NCBI GenBank assembly: GCA_031411655.1
Contig: JANOBM010000264.1
Span: 1 to 64,000 of the forward strand
From: UBA6163 sp031411655
GTDB taxonomy: Bacteria > Planctomycetota > Planctomycetia > Pirellulales > Pirellulaceae
Length of the DNA: 64,000 bases
Direction: 5' to 3'
In this document: piece by piece, positions 45,241 to 54,046 of the stretch
Layout of the letters: every line of letters begins with the position of its first letter
How positions within the stretch are numbered: position 1 is the stretch's first letter
The notes under the pieces: model-generated
Told to the model about the DNA's origin: nothing
Seen by the model: the letters and a program-made list of their open reading frames with translations, nothing else
Database searches by the model: none
Position numbers and translations under genes: made by a program

Positions 45241-45260
45241 GGCATCGCCAGCGCGATGCC
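45241..45260 (+). terminator. hairpin terminator after flgE
   Basis: GGCATCGC and GCGATGCC form a perfect 8-bp stem with a CAGC loop, 20 bases after the flgE stop and followed by a short T-rich stretch (CTTTGCTT). It probably ends the flagellar transcript before proS, although the U-tract is weak. Confidence 0.6.
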
Positions 45261-45420
45261 CTTTGCTTGGCACCAGTAAAAACGCAGGCACAAATCAAAT
45301 TTGGGGCCGCCTCTTACCCGCGGTTCCTCGAGGCCAAATTTCGCTACAATGCCGCCGCTTGCGGCGAACGATCGATCCGTTCTGCCGCGTTTTCACGGTT
45401 CACGAACAAGATATCGATCC

Positions 45421-46935
45421 ATGGCAAAGGCCCCTCAAAACGCGATTTCCCCGACTCGACATGAAGATTACCCCGAGTGGTATCAGCAAGTCATCAAAGC
45501 CGCTGATCTAGCGGAAAACTCACCGGTTCGCGACTGCATGGTGATCAAGCCGTGGGGCTATTCTCTGTGGGAAAACATGCAGCGTGCTCTCGATGACATG
45601 TTCAAGGCAACCGGACATCAAAACGCTTACTTTCCCCTTTTGATTCCGATGAGCTTTCTAGAGAAGGAAGCCGAGCACGTCGAGGGATTCGCGAAGGAGT
45701 GTGCCGTGGTCACCCACCATCGGTTGGAGCCGAAAGAAGGGGGTGGCTTGCAGCCTGCCGGAGAACTCGAAGAGCCGCTCATTATTCGACCAACGAGCGA
45801 AACCATCATTGGCGCGACCTACGCAAAGTGGGTGCAAAGCTACCGAGACCTTCCCATCTTGATCAACCAATGGGCGAACGTCGTGCGCTGGGAAATGCGA
45901 ACACGCCTTTTCCTTCGGACTGCTGAATTTCTATGGCAGGAAGGGCACACGGTTCACGCGACCGCAGAGGAAGCGATTGAAGAAACCGAACGGATGATTG
46001 GCGTCTATGCGGACTTCGCCGAGAACTGGATGGCGATGCCAGTCACCATCGGCTCCAAGACCGCGGACGAGCGATTTCCAGGTGCCGTCGAAACACTGTC
46101 CATTGAAGCGATGATGCAAGATCGGAAGGCACTTCAAGCCGGCACCAGTCACTTCCTCGGGCAAAATTTTTCTCGCGCCCAATCCATTCAATTCCAAGAT
46201 CCTCAAGGAAATCTTCAATTCGCCTGGACCACAAGCTGGGGTGTATCAACGCGTCTTATCGGTGCTTTGATCATGACGCACAGCGACGATGATGGCTTTG
46301 TGCTCCCTCCCCGACTAGCACCAAGTCAAGTCGTCATCCTCCCTATCTATCGCGACGACGAAACGCGTTCAGCCGTGCTTGAATATGCACGCCAACTCAA
46401 GGCGGAACTTGCTGCCCAGACTTATGCGGGAGCACCGATGCGAGTGGAGATCGATGATCGTGATATCCGCGGGGGAGAAAAGAAGTGGCACCACGTTAAG
46501 CGAGGGGTTCCGATCCGGATTGAAGTGGGACCCAAAGACATGGAATCCGGTTCGATGTTTGTCGGACGGCGTGACCAACCCAAGAGCTTTGCCCTACCGC
46601 GAGACGGTGCAGCCAGTCAGATCGCCATGATCCTCGGTGAGATGCAGCAAGGACTCTTCGATCGTGCCCTGGACCTTCGTAAGTCACACACCCACGTCAT
46701 CCAATCGGAGGCTGAATTTCGAGCTTTCTTCACGCCAAAAAACGAGGACAACCCCGAGATCCATGGTGGCTTCGCCCTTTGCCACTTTGCCGATTCAGAA
46801 ATTGTTCAGCCCCTATTAAAGGAACTGAAGGTCACCATACGGTGCATTCCAAGAGACAATAACGACACGCCTGGAACCTGCTTCTTGACCGGCAAGCCGG
46901 CGGCCAAGCAAGCGATCTTTGCGAAATCTTATTGA
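45421..46935 (+). CDS. proS: prolyl-tRNA synthetase, archaeal/eukaryal type
   Basis: Charges tRNA-Pro with proline. 504 residues from ATG 45421; the frame opens at 45301 but the extra part is unlike the family. Class II motifs are visible: HQNAYFPLLIPMSFLEKEAE near 63, motif 2 in NVVRWEMRTRLFLRTAEFLW near 150, and motif 3 in SWGVSTRLIGALIMTHSDDD near 272. The short form without the bacterial editing insert, with the HEDYPEWYQQVI start and a C-terminal tyrosine (AIFAKSY), marks the archaeal/eukaryal-type ProRS. This type also occurs in various bacteria. No Shine-Dalgarno is visible. It stands alone between the flagellar terminator and the ribonuclease gene. Confidence 0.93.
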   Translation: MAKAPQNAISPTRHEDYPEWYQQVIKAADLAENSPVRDCMVIKPWGYSLWENMQRALDDMFKATGHQNAYFPLLIPMSFLEKEAEHVEGFAKECAVVTHHRLEPKEGGGLQPAGELEEPLIIRPTSETIIGATYAKWVQSYRDLPILINQWANVVRWEMRTRLFLRTAEFLWQEGHTVHATAEEAIEETERMIGVYADFAENWMAMPVTIGSKTADERFPGAVETLSIEAMMQDRKALQAGTSHFLGQNFSRAQSIQFQDPQGNLQFAWTTSWGVSTRLIGALIMTHSDDDGFVLPPRLAPSQVVILPIYRDDETRSAVLEYARQLKAELAAQTYAGAPMRVEIDDRDIRGGEKKWHHVKRGVPIRIEVGPKDMESGSMFVGRRDQPKSFALPRDGAASQIAMILGEMQQGLFDRALDLRKSHTHVIQSEAEFRAFFTPKNEDNPEIHGGFALCHFADSEIVQPLLKELKVTIRCIPRDNNDTPGTCFLTGKPAAKQAIFAKSY

Positions 46936-47004
46936 TGCATTTTTGGTAGACATCGCGATCCGTTTTCAATGCATCGAATCGCCAAATCGGCATAAGTTCA
47001 TACC

Positions 47005-47037
47005 CTCGCTTTGCAAGTTAAGAGATTGCAAAGCGAG
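47005..47037. repeat. perfect 12-bp hairpin between proS and the RNB ribonuclease gene
   Basis: CTCGCTTTGCAA (47005-47016) and TTGCAAAGCGAG (47026-47037) form an uninterrupted 12-bp stem with the loop GTTAAGAGA. It lies 70 bases after the proS stop and 48 bases before the ribonuclease start. No T-run follows on either side, so it may be a processing or regulatory stem rather than a simple terminator. Confidence 0.7.
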
Positions 47038-47085
47038 TACACATGAAAGCGCGATGGCCTATCGTAGGCGATAAGGAAGCGACCC

Positions 47086-48495
47086 ATGAAAGTTGCAGAA
47101 GCTGCAGGAAGGGCACTGTCGACCGGACTAAACGCAATCGTCAAACAGTACGATTTGCCTTTAAACTTCTCCCCTGAAGTCCTCGAATCGGCAAACAGGG
47201 TCACTCGCCGTTGGAAAACGCAATCAGCTAGCTGGGCTACCAACCGCTTTGACGCGACACACCTGCCGATGGTGACTTTAGATCCCGCGTCGTCAACCGA
47301 TCTCGATCAAGCATTCGCCGTTAGAAAGCAAGGCGATGATATTGTTCTCTCCTATGCAATCGCTGATGTCAGCGCGTTCGTTGAAATCGGTGATCCGATC
47401 GAGCAGGAAGCATGGGAACGCGGTGTCACGATCTACGGGTTGACCGAAAAAATTCCGCTCTATCCAAAAATCCTGTCCCAGGACTGTGCCAGCCTTCTAC
47501 CCGATGGCCCTCGTCCTGTCGTCCTCTTTGAGGTAACGATGAATATCCACGGACATGCCAAGTTGAGGAGCGTTAAACGCGCCATCGTTCAAAGCCGTGA
47601 GAAGTTGGCATACGATCGATTCGACGTATCAAGCGTACCTCACCTTGAAGAATTTGCGAACCGAATGTGGGTTGATGAAATGCGTCGGGGTGCGTTTCGG
47701 GTTGAGTTCCCTCAACAAGAAGTGATCGCTGACGAGTCATCACCCGGTGGGGTTCGCTTAAGCCTTCGAGCCCGTACTTACCCCGAGCTAGTGAACTCAA
47801 CGCTGTCGTTGGCCACCAACATCGCGGTCGGAGAACGTTTGCGAGTTTCAGGTATTGGACTATTTCGTGTCATGGACGAACCCTCGCCTCACGCCCTGGA
47901 GATGCTACGACGAGAAGCTCACGCGATTGGCATCCAGTGGAAAGTTGACGAATCGCTGCGGCAATTGCAGCAACGTTTGGTTCCTGACAATGTTACCCAT
48001 CAACGATTCCTTCTCGAAGCAAGCAGAGCAGGCGGAAGGGCGAGGTACGCCACGTTTAATCCCGCCCTTGTTCCTTGGCATTCGGCCATCGGCGCGACTT
48101 ACGCTCATGCAACGGCTCCGTTGAGGCGCCTGGCGGACCGATACGTTATCGACCTAATCCACTTGATCAACAACGATTTGCCGGTCCCCGACTCCTTACT
48201 TGTCAAGCTTGAACAACTCCCTGATGTGATGGCCCGCTGTGAAGCGAAAGCCGCCAACGTCGATCGAGCGGTAATTGATTTACTCGAAGCCATCTCACTG
48301 CAACATCGAATCGGCGAAGTTTTGGTAGCAGAGGTCATCGACGCCAATGTAGGCATCGTACAGACGACAGACTCAGCCATTCGAGCCAAGGCAACCGAGC
48401 TTCATGGTGTCATCAATGGAGATATGGTCAGGGTGCGCATTGAAGTCGCCGACCCAACGACTCGCACGGTCCGGCTAGTCGCTGTGGCTAAATAG
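47086..48495 (+). CDS. RNB-domain exoribonuclease (RNase II/R family)
   Basis: 3'-to-5' exoribonuclease core, 469 residues, lacking the N-terminal cold-shock domains of full RNase R (about 800). The RNB metal site is LDPASSTDLDQAFAVR near residue 65: the two leading Asp positions are kept, while the last of the canonical D-x-D-D run is Gln, as in the short bacterial RNB subfamily. IADVSAFVEIGDPIEQEAWE near 96 and the TIYGLTEKIPLYPKILSQDC block near 115 are typical. ATAPLRRLADRYVIDLIHLI near 343 is the C-terminal active-site Arg region. AAGGA sits 8 bases upstream of the ATG. A 12-bp hairpin lies in its leader. Confidence 0.85.
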   Translation: MKVAEAAGRALSTGLNAIVKQYDLPLNFSPEVLESANRVTRRWKTQSASWATNRFDATHLPMVTLDPASSTDLDQAFAVRKQGDDIVLSYAIADVSAFVEIGDPIEQEAWERGVTIYGLTEKIPLYPKILSQDCASLLPDGPRPVVLFEVTMNIHGHAKLRSVKRAIVQSREKLAYDRFDVSSVPHLEEFANRMWVDEMRRGAFRVEFPQQEVIADESSPGGVRLSLRARTYPELVNSTLSLATNIAVGERLRVSGIGLFRVMDEPSPHALEMLRREAHAIGIQWKVDESLRQLQQRLVPDNVTHQRFLLEASRAGGRARYATFNPALVPWHSAIGATYAHATAPLRRLADRYVIDLIHLINNDLPVPDSLLVKLEQLPDVMARCEAKAANVDRAVIDLLEAISLQHRIGEVLVAEVIDANVGIVQTTDSAIRAKATELHGVINGDMVRVRIEVADPTTRTVRLVAVAK

Positions 48496-48726
48496 TCGGT
48501 CGAGCCAGGTCGCCTGGGCAATGATCGCCAAATATGTCTCAGGTCACCTTCGATCATCGGGACAACGTTATGTTGATCGCCATACGAAGCTCGGTGAACT
48601 TCGATGCGACGCATATGTAACGATTAGCCAACGTGCGAAAGGTCCTGGATTAAATCAATCAGGACACGCTACATTCTAGGCAAATCGACGAGTCCCTCGA
48701 AAACCCGAACACCGTGAGCTTGCGAA

Positions 48727-49851
48727 TTGTCGAAAAACAAAACCAATCGTTCAAAGAAACACGCCGCCAATCGGATGTACCGGCCCTTTCGTCGGCCAGG
48801 TGACGGCGGTGGACTCCCTGGGCGAATCGATTCGCCACAGGGGGCTCATCCCACAATTGTCAGTTACTTGACGTTTAGCAAGACCGCTTTTGAAGAGCAA
48901 ACGGGCCTGGACCTCAAAGGCATACAGGCGATGGTCGAAACGCCTGGTCAAGTCACTTGGATTGATGTGGTTGGACTTGCCGATACAGCGATCCTTGAAT
49001 ACCTGGGAGGCCGCTATCACATTCATCCATTGTTATTAGAGGACATTGTTCACACTCACCAGCGTCCCAAGGTTGAGATTCATGAAGGCCGCGTCGCCTT
49101 GATCATGCGGATGGTCGAAGCGACCGCGCCCATGGTCTGGGAACAAGTCAGTTTTGTCCTCTGCGGCTCGACGGTTATCACCTTCCAAGAACGCCCGGGC
49201 GACGCATTCGAACCAGTCCGAAATCGCATTCGCCGGCGTCTGGGCAGCATCCGTTCCCTGGGAGGGGACTACACCATGTACTCCTTGATCGATGCATCGA
49301 TCGACGGGTTCTTTCCTTTGATGGAAGACTATGGCAAGACGCTTGAGGCGTTAGAGGAAGCGATCGATCAAGGTATCAATCCCGAAGTTCAACAACGCGT
49401 CCATTCCATTCGTAGTGAGTTGTCGCAACTACGAAAAACGAGCTGGGCACATCGTGAAGCGATTCAGCGTCTGATCAATGATGCCGGTGATTTATTTGAT
49501 CCTGCAACACTGCCCTTTCTCAGAGACTGCCTTGATCATACCGGCCAAGTTCTTGACGTCGCTGAAACATTTCGCGACGTTGCCGGTGACATGCGAGATT
49601 TGTATTTCACGCAGTTGAGTCAACGAACCAACGATGTGATGAAACTTCTGACTGTTATCTCAACGATCTTCATGCCGTTGTCCTTTCTTGCAGGCGTCTA
49701 CGGGATGAACTTTAATCCGGATGTCAGCCCGTATAATATGCCCGAAACGCAATGGCGATTCGGCTACCCGAGTGTACTTGCTGCGATGGCAGCGACGGCG
49801 ACTACCATGCTGATCTATTTCTATCGAAAAGGCTGGATTTTCAGCCGATAG
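48727..49851 (+). CDS. corA: CorA-family magnesium/cobalt transporter
   Basis: Pentameric divalent cation channel of the inner membrane. 374 residues from TTG 48727, with a basic N-terminus (SKNKTNRSKKHAANR) usual for planctomycete CorA. The cytoplasmic funnel includes HPLLLEDIVHTHQRPKVEIH near 98. Two C-terminal helices follow: LLTVISTIFMPLSFLAGVYG, then YPSVLAAMAATATTMLIYFY. Between them lies the signature YGMNF (about 329-333) followed by MPE in PYNMPETQW. ATG 48775 is an alternative start. The HDAC-like gene begins only 2 bases after the stop, so they are probably co-transcribed. Confidence 0.9.
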   Translation: MSKNKTNRSKKHAANRMYRPFRRPGDGGGLPGRIDSPQGAHPTIVSYLTFSKTAFEEQTGLDLKGIQAMVETPGQVTWIDVVGLADTAILEYLGGRYHIHPLLLEDIVHTHQRPKVEIHEGRVALIMRMVEATAPMVWEQVSFVLCGSTVITFQERPGDAFEPVRNRIRRRLGSIRSLGGDYTMYSLIDASIDGFFPLMEDYGKTLEALEEAIDQGINPEVQQRVHSIRSELSQLRKTSWAHREAIQRLINDAGDLFDPATLPFLRDCLDHTGQVLDVAETFRDVAGDMRDLYFTQLSQRTNDVMKLLTVISTIFMPLSFLAGVYGMNFNPDVSPYNMPETQWRFGYPSVLAAMAATATTMLIYFYRKGWIFSR

Positions 49852-49853
49852 TC

Positions 49854-50810
49854 ATGCAACTTTTTTACAGCGATCATTTCGAGTTGCCGCTCCCGCCTGG
49901 CCATCGTTTTCCGATGGACAAGTACCGTCGATTGCGTCAGCGAATTGCATCGAGCGACCTGCACTGCAATGACCCTTTACTCGTTCCACCCGCAGCGACC
50001 GATGATCAACTGGCCCTCGCCCATGACATTCATTACATAAAACGGGTACAGGGGGGAACTCTCTCTCAAGCGGAGGTTCGCCGGATCGGATTTCCTTGGT
50101 CGCTCCAAATGGTCGAACGTTCACGAAGAAGTTCGGGCGCTACGATTGCCGCAGCGCGAGCCGCCATTCGCGATGGCTTTGCGGCGAACTTAGCAGGTGG
50201 GACACATCACGCCATGGCGGACTGTGGCGAAGGCTATTGTGTATTCAACGACTCGGCTGTCGCCATACGAACGCTTCAGCACGATGGCACAATCGGGCGA
50301 GCCTGTGTGATCGATCTCGATGTTCACCAAGGCAATGGCACAGCATCGATCTTATCGCGTGACGCTTCCGCCTTTACCTTTTCAATGCACGGCGCTAAGA
50401 ACTTTCCTCTTCGAAAATTCCCGAGCGATCTCGATATCGAATTACCTGATGGCACTTGCGATGCTGCTTATCTTGCCGCTCTCGCCCGCGGCCTCGACCA
50501 AGTGTTTTCGTCGGGTCCTTTCGATCTCGCCATCTACCTGGCTGGCGCCGATCCATACGAAGGCGATCGACTGGGACGCCTATCGCTGACGATGCAGGGT
50601 CTCATTGAACGTGATGCAATGGTCCTTGATCGCTGCCACGCCATGAAAGTACCGGTCGCGATCACCATGGCTGGTGGCTATGCGCCCGATATCGATTCGA
50701 TTGTCAGTATTCACGCAGCAACCATTGCCGCAGCATCGACTCGGTGCAACAGGATCAACCCAACTTCGCAGAAAACTTCAAACCCTACTTCGGGAAATAT
50801 TGCCCGATGA
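49854..50810 (+). CDS. histone deacetylase-family protein (acetoin utilisation type)
   Basis: Zinc-dependent deacetylase fold; bacterial members act on acetylated lysines, polyamines or small amides. 318 residues from ATG 49854, starting LFYSDHFELPLPPGHRFPMD as class IV/bacterial HDAC-like proteins do. Active-site blocks: ANLAGGTHHAMADCGEGYCV near 118 (paired His), FNDSAVAIRTL near 139, VIDLDVHQGNGTASIL near 158 (Asp and His zinc ligands), and YLAGADPYEGDRLGRL near 237 (second Asp). GGYAPDI near 288 is the closing motif. It is 2 bases after corA and overlaps the glycosyltransferase start by ATGA. Substrate is unknown. Confidence 0.87.
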   Translation: MQLFYSDHFELPLPPGHRFPMDKYRRLRQRIASSDLHCNDPLLVPPAATDDQLALAHDIHYIKRVQGGTLSQAEVRRIGFPWSLQMVERSRRSSGATIAAARAAIRDGFAANLAGGTHHAMADCGEGYCVFNDSAVAIRTLQHDGTIGRACVIDLDVHQGNGTASILSRDASAFTFSMHGAKNFPLRKFPSDLDIELPDGTCDAAYLAALARGLDQVFSSGPFDLAIYLAGADPYEGDRLGRLSLTMQGLIERDAMVLDRCHAMKVPVAITMAGGYAPDIDSIVSIHAATIAAASTRCNRINPTSQKTSNPTSGNIAR

Positions 50811-52027
50811 CCAAAAACGTGACCGTTCTTTACGCTTGGGAATGTGGCGAAGGAAGCGGGCATGTGGTTCGCGCACTTCCCCTTCTCAAGCACCTGGTTG
50901 CCAAGGGCTTCAAAGTGATCGTCGCGCTTCGAGACGTTTCGCGAAGCCACCTTTTGATGGATGCTGTCGATGGAAAAATCGAAATCATGCAAGCACCAGC
51001 AAAGTTCTCTCGCACCCAAGACCCTATCCGTGGTGCCATTCGCTACTCAGACACCCTTCACAACTCCGGTTACAGCAATATTGAAGAACCGAAAATATTA
51101 GTGGCGCTTTGGAAAGAGATACTTATCCGAACACAGACCGACATTCTGATTGCGGACTTTGCTCCCACGGCAACGCTCACCGCATTTGGCATGGGTATTC
51201 CTTACATTGGAATCGGCACCGGCTACCTTTGCCCACCGGCCACGGCGCCCTTGCCTTTACTTCGCGGATGCCGTCCGTCTCCGTCGCAGAGCGAGGAAAG
51301 CCTCGCTAGAGAAAAGTCGGTCTGCGAACTCATGAATGCGGCGTTACGTCACTCTTCGCTCCATTCGATCGAATCGGTTGGACAATTGCTGGTCTCCAAC
51401 ATCAGCCCGATGCTCCTGACCCTTCCGGAACTGGACCACTACAGTGGTCGAATGGATGCAAAGTACTTTGGATATTGGCATAGCCATGGCATGGAGTCGC
51501 CACAGTGGTCCGGCGGTGAGGGCAAAAAAGTGTACTGCTATCTCAAGCCGTTTCGAGCTCTAGGTTCATTGCTGCGACTGCTCGACCACTGGGGTATGAA
51601 GGTTTTACTGGTGCCCGATGGTATTCCCACTGCGGAACTCCAGCGACTAAACCTACGCGGACTGACTCTCTCGCGGAAACCCGTTTCGATGAGCAGCGTT
51701 GCTGCGCAGTGCGACTTCGCCATTACCAACGGCAATCATGGATCGACGATTTCTCTGCTTCTGTGTGGGGTTCCGCTGTTTTGCTGTCCCCTCCACACCG
51801 AACAGAAAGTAACGGCTATGAACATTGCGAAACAAAACCTCGGAAGTTTTATCGAAGCCTGGGCACCTCAAGACAACCTAGAAGCCGCATTGAGCGAAGT
51901 TGCGTTCAATCCGGTCAGCAAAGAGCGGGCACTCGCCTTTGCGGCTCGATACCAAAGTGCCAGCGCCGACTGGGAACAATCGTTTCTGGATGATGCTTAT
52001 CAACGGATACACCTCGCCACCACTTAG
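50807..52027 (+). CDS. glycosyltransferase-like protein (MurG/GT1 type)
   Basis: GT-B fold protein of 406 residues from ATG 50807, which overlaps the HDAC stop (ATGA). The N-terminal half begins TVLYAWECGEGSGHVVRALP with the glycine-rich GSGH turn of MurG/UGT enzymes, and continues DILIADFAPTATLTAFGMGIPYIGIGT in pieces near 125-150. The C-terminal nucleotide-sugar site is recognisable as NGNHGSTISLLLCGVP near 305-320, followed by CCPLHTEQKVTAMNI, the counterpart of the HGGxxS/Q patch. Donor and acceptor cannot be told. The longer frame to 50744 is not used. Translational coupling to a deacetylase suggests that both act on one acetylated or glycosylated product, which is inference. Confidence 0.75.
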   Translation: MTKNVTVLYAWECGEGSGHVVRALPLLKHLVAKGFKVIVALRDVSRSHLLMDAVDGKIEIMQAPAKFSRTQDPIRGAIRYSDTLHNSGYSNIEEPKILVALWKEILIRTQTDILIADFAPTATLTAFGMGIPYIGIGTGYLCPPATAPLPLLRGCRPSPSQSEESLAREKSVCELMNAALRHSSLHSIESVGQLLVSNISPMLLTLPELDHYSGRMDAKYFGYWHSHGMESPQWSGGEGKKVYCYLKPFRALGSLLRLLDHWGMKVLLVPDGIPTAELQRLNLRGLTLSRKPVSMSSVAAQCDFAITNGNHGSTISLLLCGVPLFCCPLHTEQKVTAMNIAKQNLGSFIEAWAPQDNLEAALSEVAFNPVSKERALAFAARYQSASADWEQSFLDDAYQRIHLATT

Positions 52028-52049
52028 AACTCAAAAAACAGGCTCCCGT

Positions 52050-52736
52050 TTATATTCGCAGCAGGTCCAAGATGACTTGATCGTCCAACCGTTTTGCAAT
52101 CCGGTAGACGCCGTCGAAACAATGGTCGTGAGTGCATTCGTTGGGAACCGAAATCACTACGGCCCCCGCAGCCACGCCGGCGGCAGACCCGTTGCCACTA
52201 TCCTCTAACACCAATAGTTTTGCCGGATCAATGTTGATGGCGGCTGCGGCGCGCAAATACATTTCGGGATTTGGCTTACCGTGTCTTACATCGTCCCCAG
52301 TCAAGATAAAGCGAAGCTCGCCATACCACGGCATCACACCAAGTATTTTCTCGGCGTACTGACGCTGGCTGCTTGTGGCGATACCAAAGGGCAGTCCACT
52401 CGATCGCAGGCATTCGATCAATCGATCCAATCCTGGCATGGGCGACACTCCTCCTTCGAGCAGTCGATCGTAAATTGCGTTAGATTCGGCCAGCAAGTCC
52501 TCTGCGTCATCGGTCAACTCATGATGATCGACCATTTCTTGCAACGCCGCCGCCCCGATTCGTCCCATCATTCGCTGCTGCAAAATCCGGGTAAACTGAT
52601 GCCCACGGCGTTGTAACACTGTTTGTCCGACCTCCCAGTACAGTGACTCGGTATCAAAAAGAAGGCCATCCATATCGAGCGCGATTCCGGCGATGGTGGG
52701 CGGCGTGTTAGGCTGAGTGCTCGGCGATCGATCCAT
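52050..52736 (-). CDS. HAD-family sugar-phosphatase/phosphoglucomutase-like hydrolase
   Basis: Haloacid dehalogenase superfamily protein, 228 residues, of the beta-phosphoglucomutase/YcjU type. Motif I is ALDMDGLLFDTESLYWEVG near 19-37 with the nucleophile Asp21 and acid Asp23. Motif II is FGIATSSQRQYAEKILG near 117, with Ser/Thr. The Lys motif is GKPNPEMYLRAA near 152 and motif III is LVLEDSGNGSAAGVAAG near 170. A helical cap lies between I and II. GAGGA 5 bases before the ATG supports the start. It is convergent with the glycosyltransferase gene. Substrate is unknown. Confidence 0.87.
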   Translation of the reverse strand: MDRSPSTQPNTPPTIAGIALDMDGLLFDTESLYWEVGQTVLQRRGHQFTRILQQRMMGRIGAAALQEMVDHHELTDDAEDLLAESNAIYDRLLEGGVSPMPGLDRLIECLRSSGLPFGIATSSQRQYAEKILGVMPWYGELRFILTGDDVRHGKPNPEMYLRAAAAINIDPAKLLVLEDSGNGSAAGVAAGAVVISVPNECTHDHCFDGVYRIAKRLDDQVILDLLRI

Positions 52737-52771
52737 TCAATTCCTCAACTTATTTAAGAACTCGGTTTCCA

Positions 52772-54040
52772 TTGTCATCGCAATCATTGATCGGTGCTGG
52801 CTTGCAATTGACTCGCATTGCGAGCACCACCGAATCTATCCCCACAAATCCGCGACACTGGGCCATCGAGTCATACATCCCGATTCTTACCACGGAACTG
52901 ATCGAAGCCCTGTTAGCTAGAAAGGATTGCCCTGACGAAGCAAAGGAAAGATTGCGAGATGTTTTTTCGGCGATGAGCGATCTATTGCACCAGCGCGGAC
53001 GACGTTTGCATACGGGGTTTACCGGGCAATATGCCGAGATCGATCCCGATCGAGATACGATGCCGATGACGTTGCCACCGCTTCCTGGACAAGGCGTCGA
53101 GGATGCAGTGCGCATTGCGGAACTGAGTCGACAAGTACTCACCGATGCAGGATATAGCGAGGTCGATCGAGCGGAACTCGAAAAAGCAGTCGAGTTCGCC
53201 AGCGAATGGGGCGTACCACTCCACGTCGATTTTGAGGTATTTGATCTACTGATGGTCTACGCACGCGGAGACATCACAGGTATGCGAAAAGCGCGACGGT
53301 GGCGCAAATTGTTTCGCCAGATTGACGTCGACGTACCCCTCTATCAACGAGTCGTCGTATTTTTCAAGCTACGCGAGGGAATCAAAACCGACGACCAATT
53401 GGAACATTCAAAGCTCCATCTAAGGATGTTCAAGAATATTCCCAAGATGGACATCGACATGCTTTTGCCTGGCACACGAATTCGTGTCAGTTGGCTGGAT
53501 CATTCGCGTTACATCGTTCCATCACTGGGCGGGATAGGCATGACGCTTTACAAGATCATAAGAGCCGCCTTATTCGTCGCAGTGATCACTTATAGCGTCG
53601 CCGCCATGTTGCTCGGTCTGACTCTGGCGATCATTGGGTATCTCATTCGCAGCGTGATGAACTACATCCAGACTCGTAACCGCTACATGCTCAGCCTCAC
53701 TCGAAGTCTGTACTACCAGAAACTGGATACGAACGCCGGAGTTGCGTATCGTTTACTTCACGAAGCGGAGGCACAGCGTCATCGCGAAGTCATGCTGGCA
53801 TACTATGCGTTACTTTCGTCCGAAACGCCCATTAGCCTTCGTCGACTACGGCGCAGGGTTCAAAGAATAATTCGTGAGACGGCCAGCGCTGAGGTCGATT
53901 ACCGTGCAAGCGAAGCGATCAAAACATTGGAATCCTGGAATTTAATCGAACGAGATTCAATCGGCTTGCTTAAGACGTACGCGCCGAACGAAGCGATGCG
54001 CCGAATTGATGCTTGCTGGGATACGAAACTAAATGCCTAA
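52772..54040 (+). CDS. TMEM143/DUF3754-like membrane protein
   Basis: 422 residues from TTG 52772. The N-terminal half is soluble and helical. YQRVVVFFKLREGIKTDDQL near 190, then HLRMFKNIPKMDIDMLLPGT near 213, match the conserved core of the DUF3754/TMEM143 family, which also occurs in mitochondria and plastids of eukaryotes and has no known activity. Two adjacent membrane helices follow (ALFVAVITYSVAAMLLGLTL and AIIGYLIRSVM, about 268-300). After them a helical region resembles a two-stranded response (LRRLRRRVQRIIRETASAEV). The start codon is uncertain because no ribosome site is visible. Confidence 0.65.
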   Translation: MSSQSLIGAGLQLTRIASTTESIPTNPRHWAIESYIPILTTELIEALLARKDCPDEAKERLRDVFSAMSDLLHQRGRRLHTGFTGQYAEIDPDRDTMPMTLPPLPGQGVEDAVRIAELSRQVLTDAGYSEVDRAELEKAVEFASEWGVPLHVDFEVFDLLMVYARGDITGMRKARRWRKLFRQIDVDVPLYQRVVVFFKLREGIKTDDQLEHSKLHLRMFKNIPKMDIDMLLPGTRIRVSWLDHSRYIVPSLGGIGMTLYKIIRAALFVAVITYSVAAMLLGLTLAIIGYLIRSVMNYIQTRNRYMLSLTRSLYYQKLDTNAGVAYRLLHEAEAQRHREVMLAYYALLSSETPISLRRLRRRVQRIIRETASAEVDYRASEAIKTLESWNLIERDSIGLLKTYAPNEAMRRIDACWDTKLNA

Positions 54041-54046
54041 GAAATC

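Noticed and set aside
48505..48517. CCAGG-TCG-CCTGG hairpin after the RNB ribonuclease gene
   Set aside because: A 5-bp stem without a U-tract is expected by chance.
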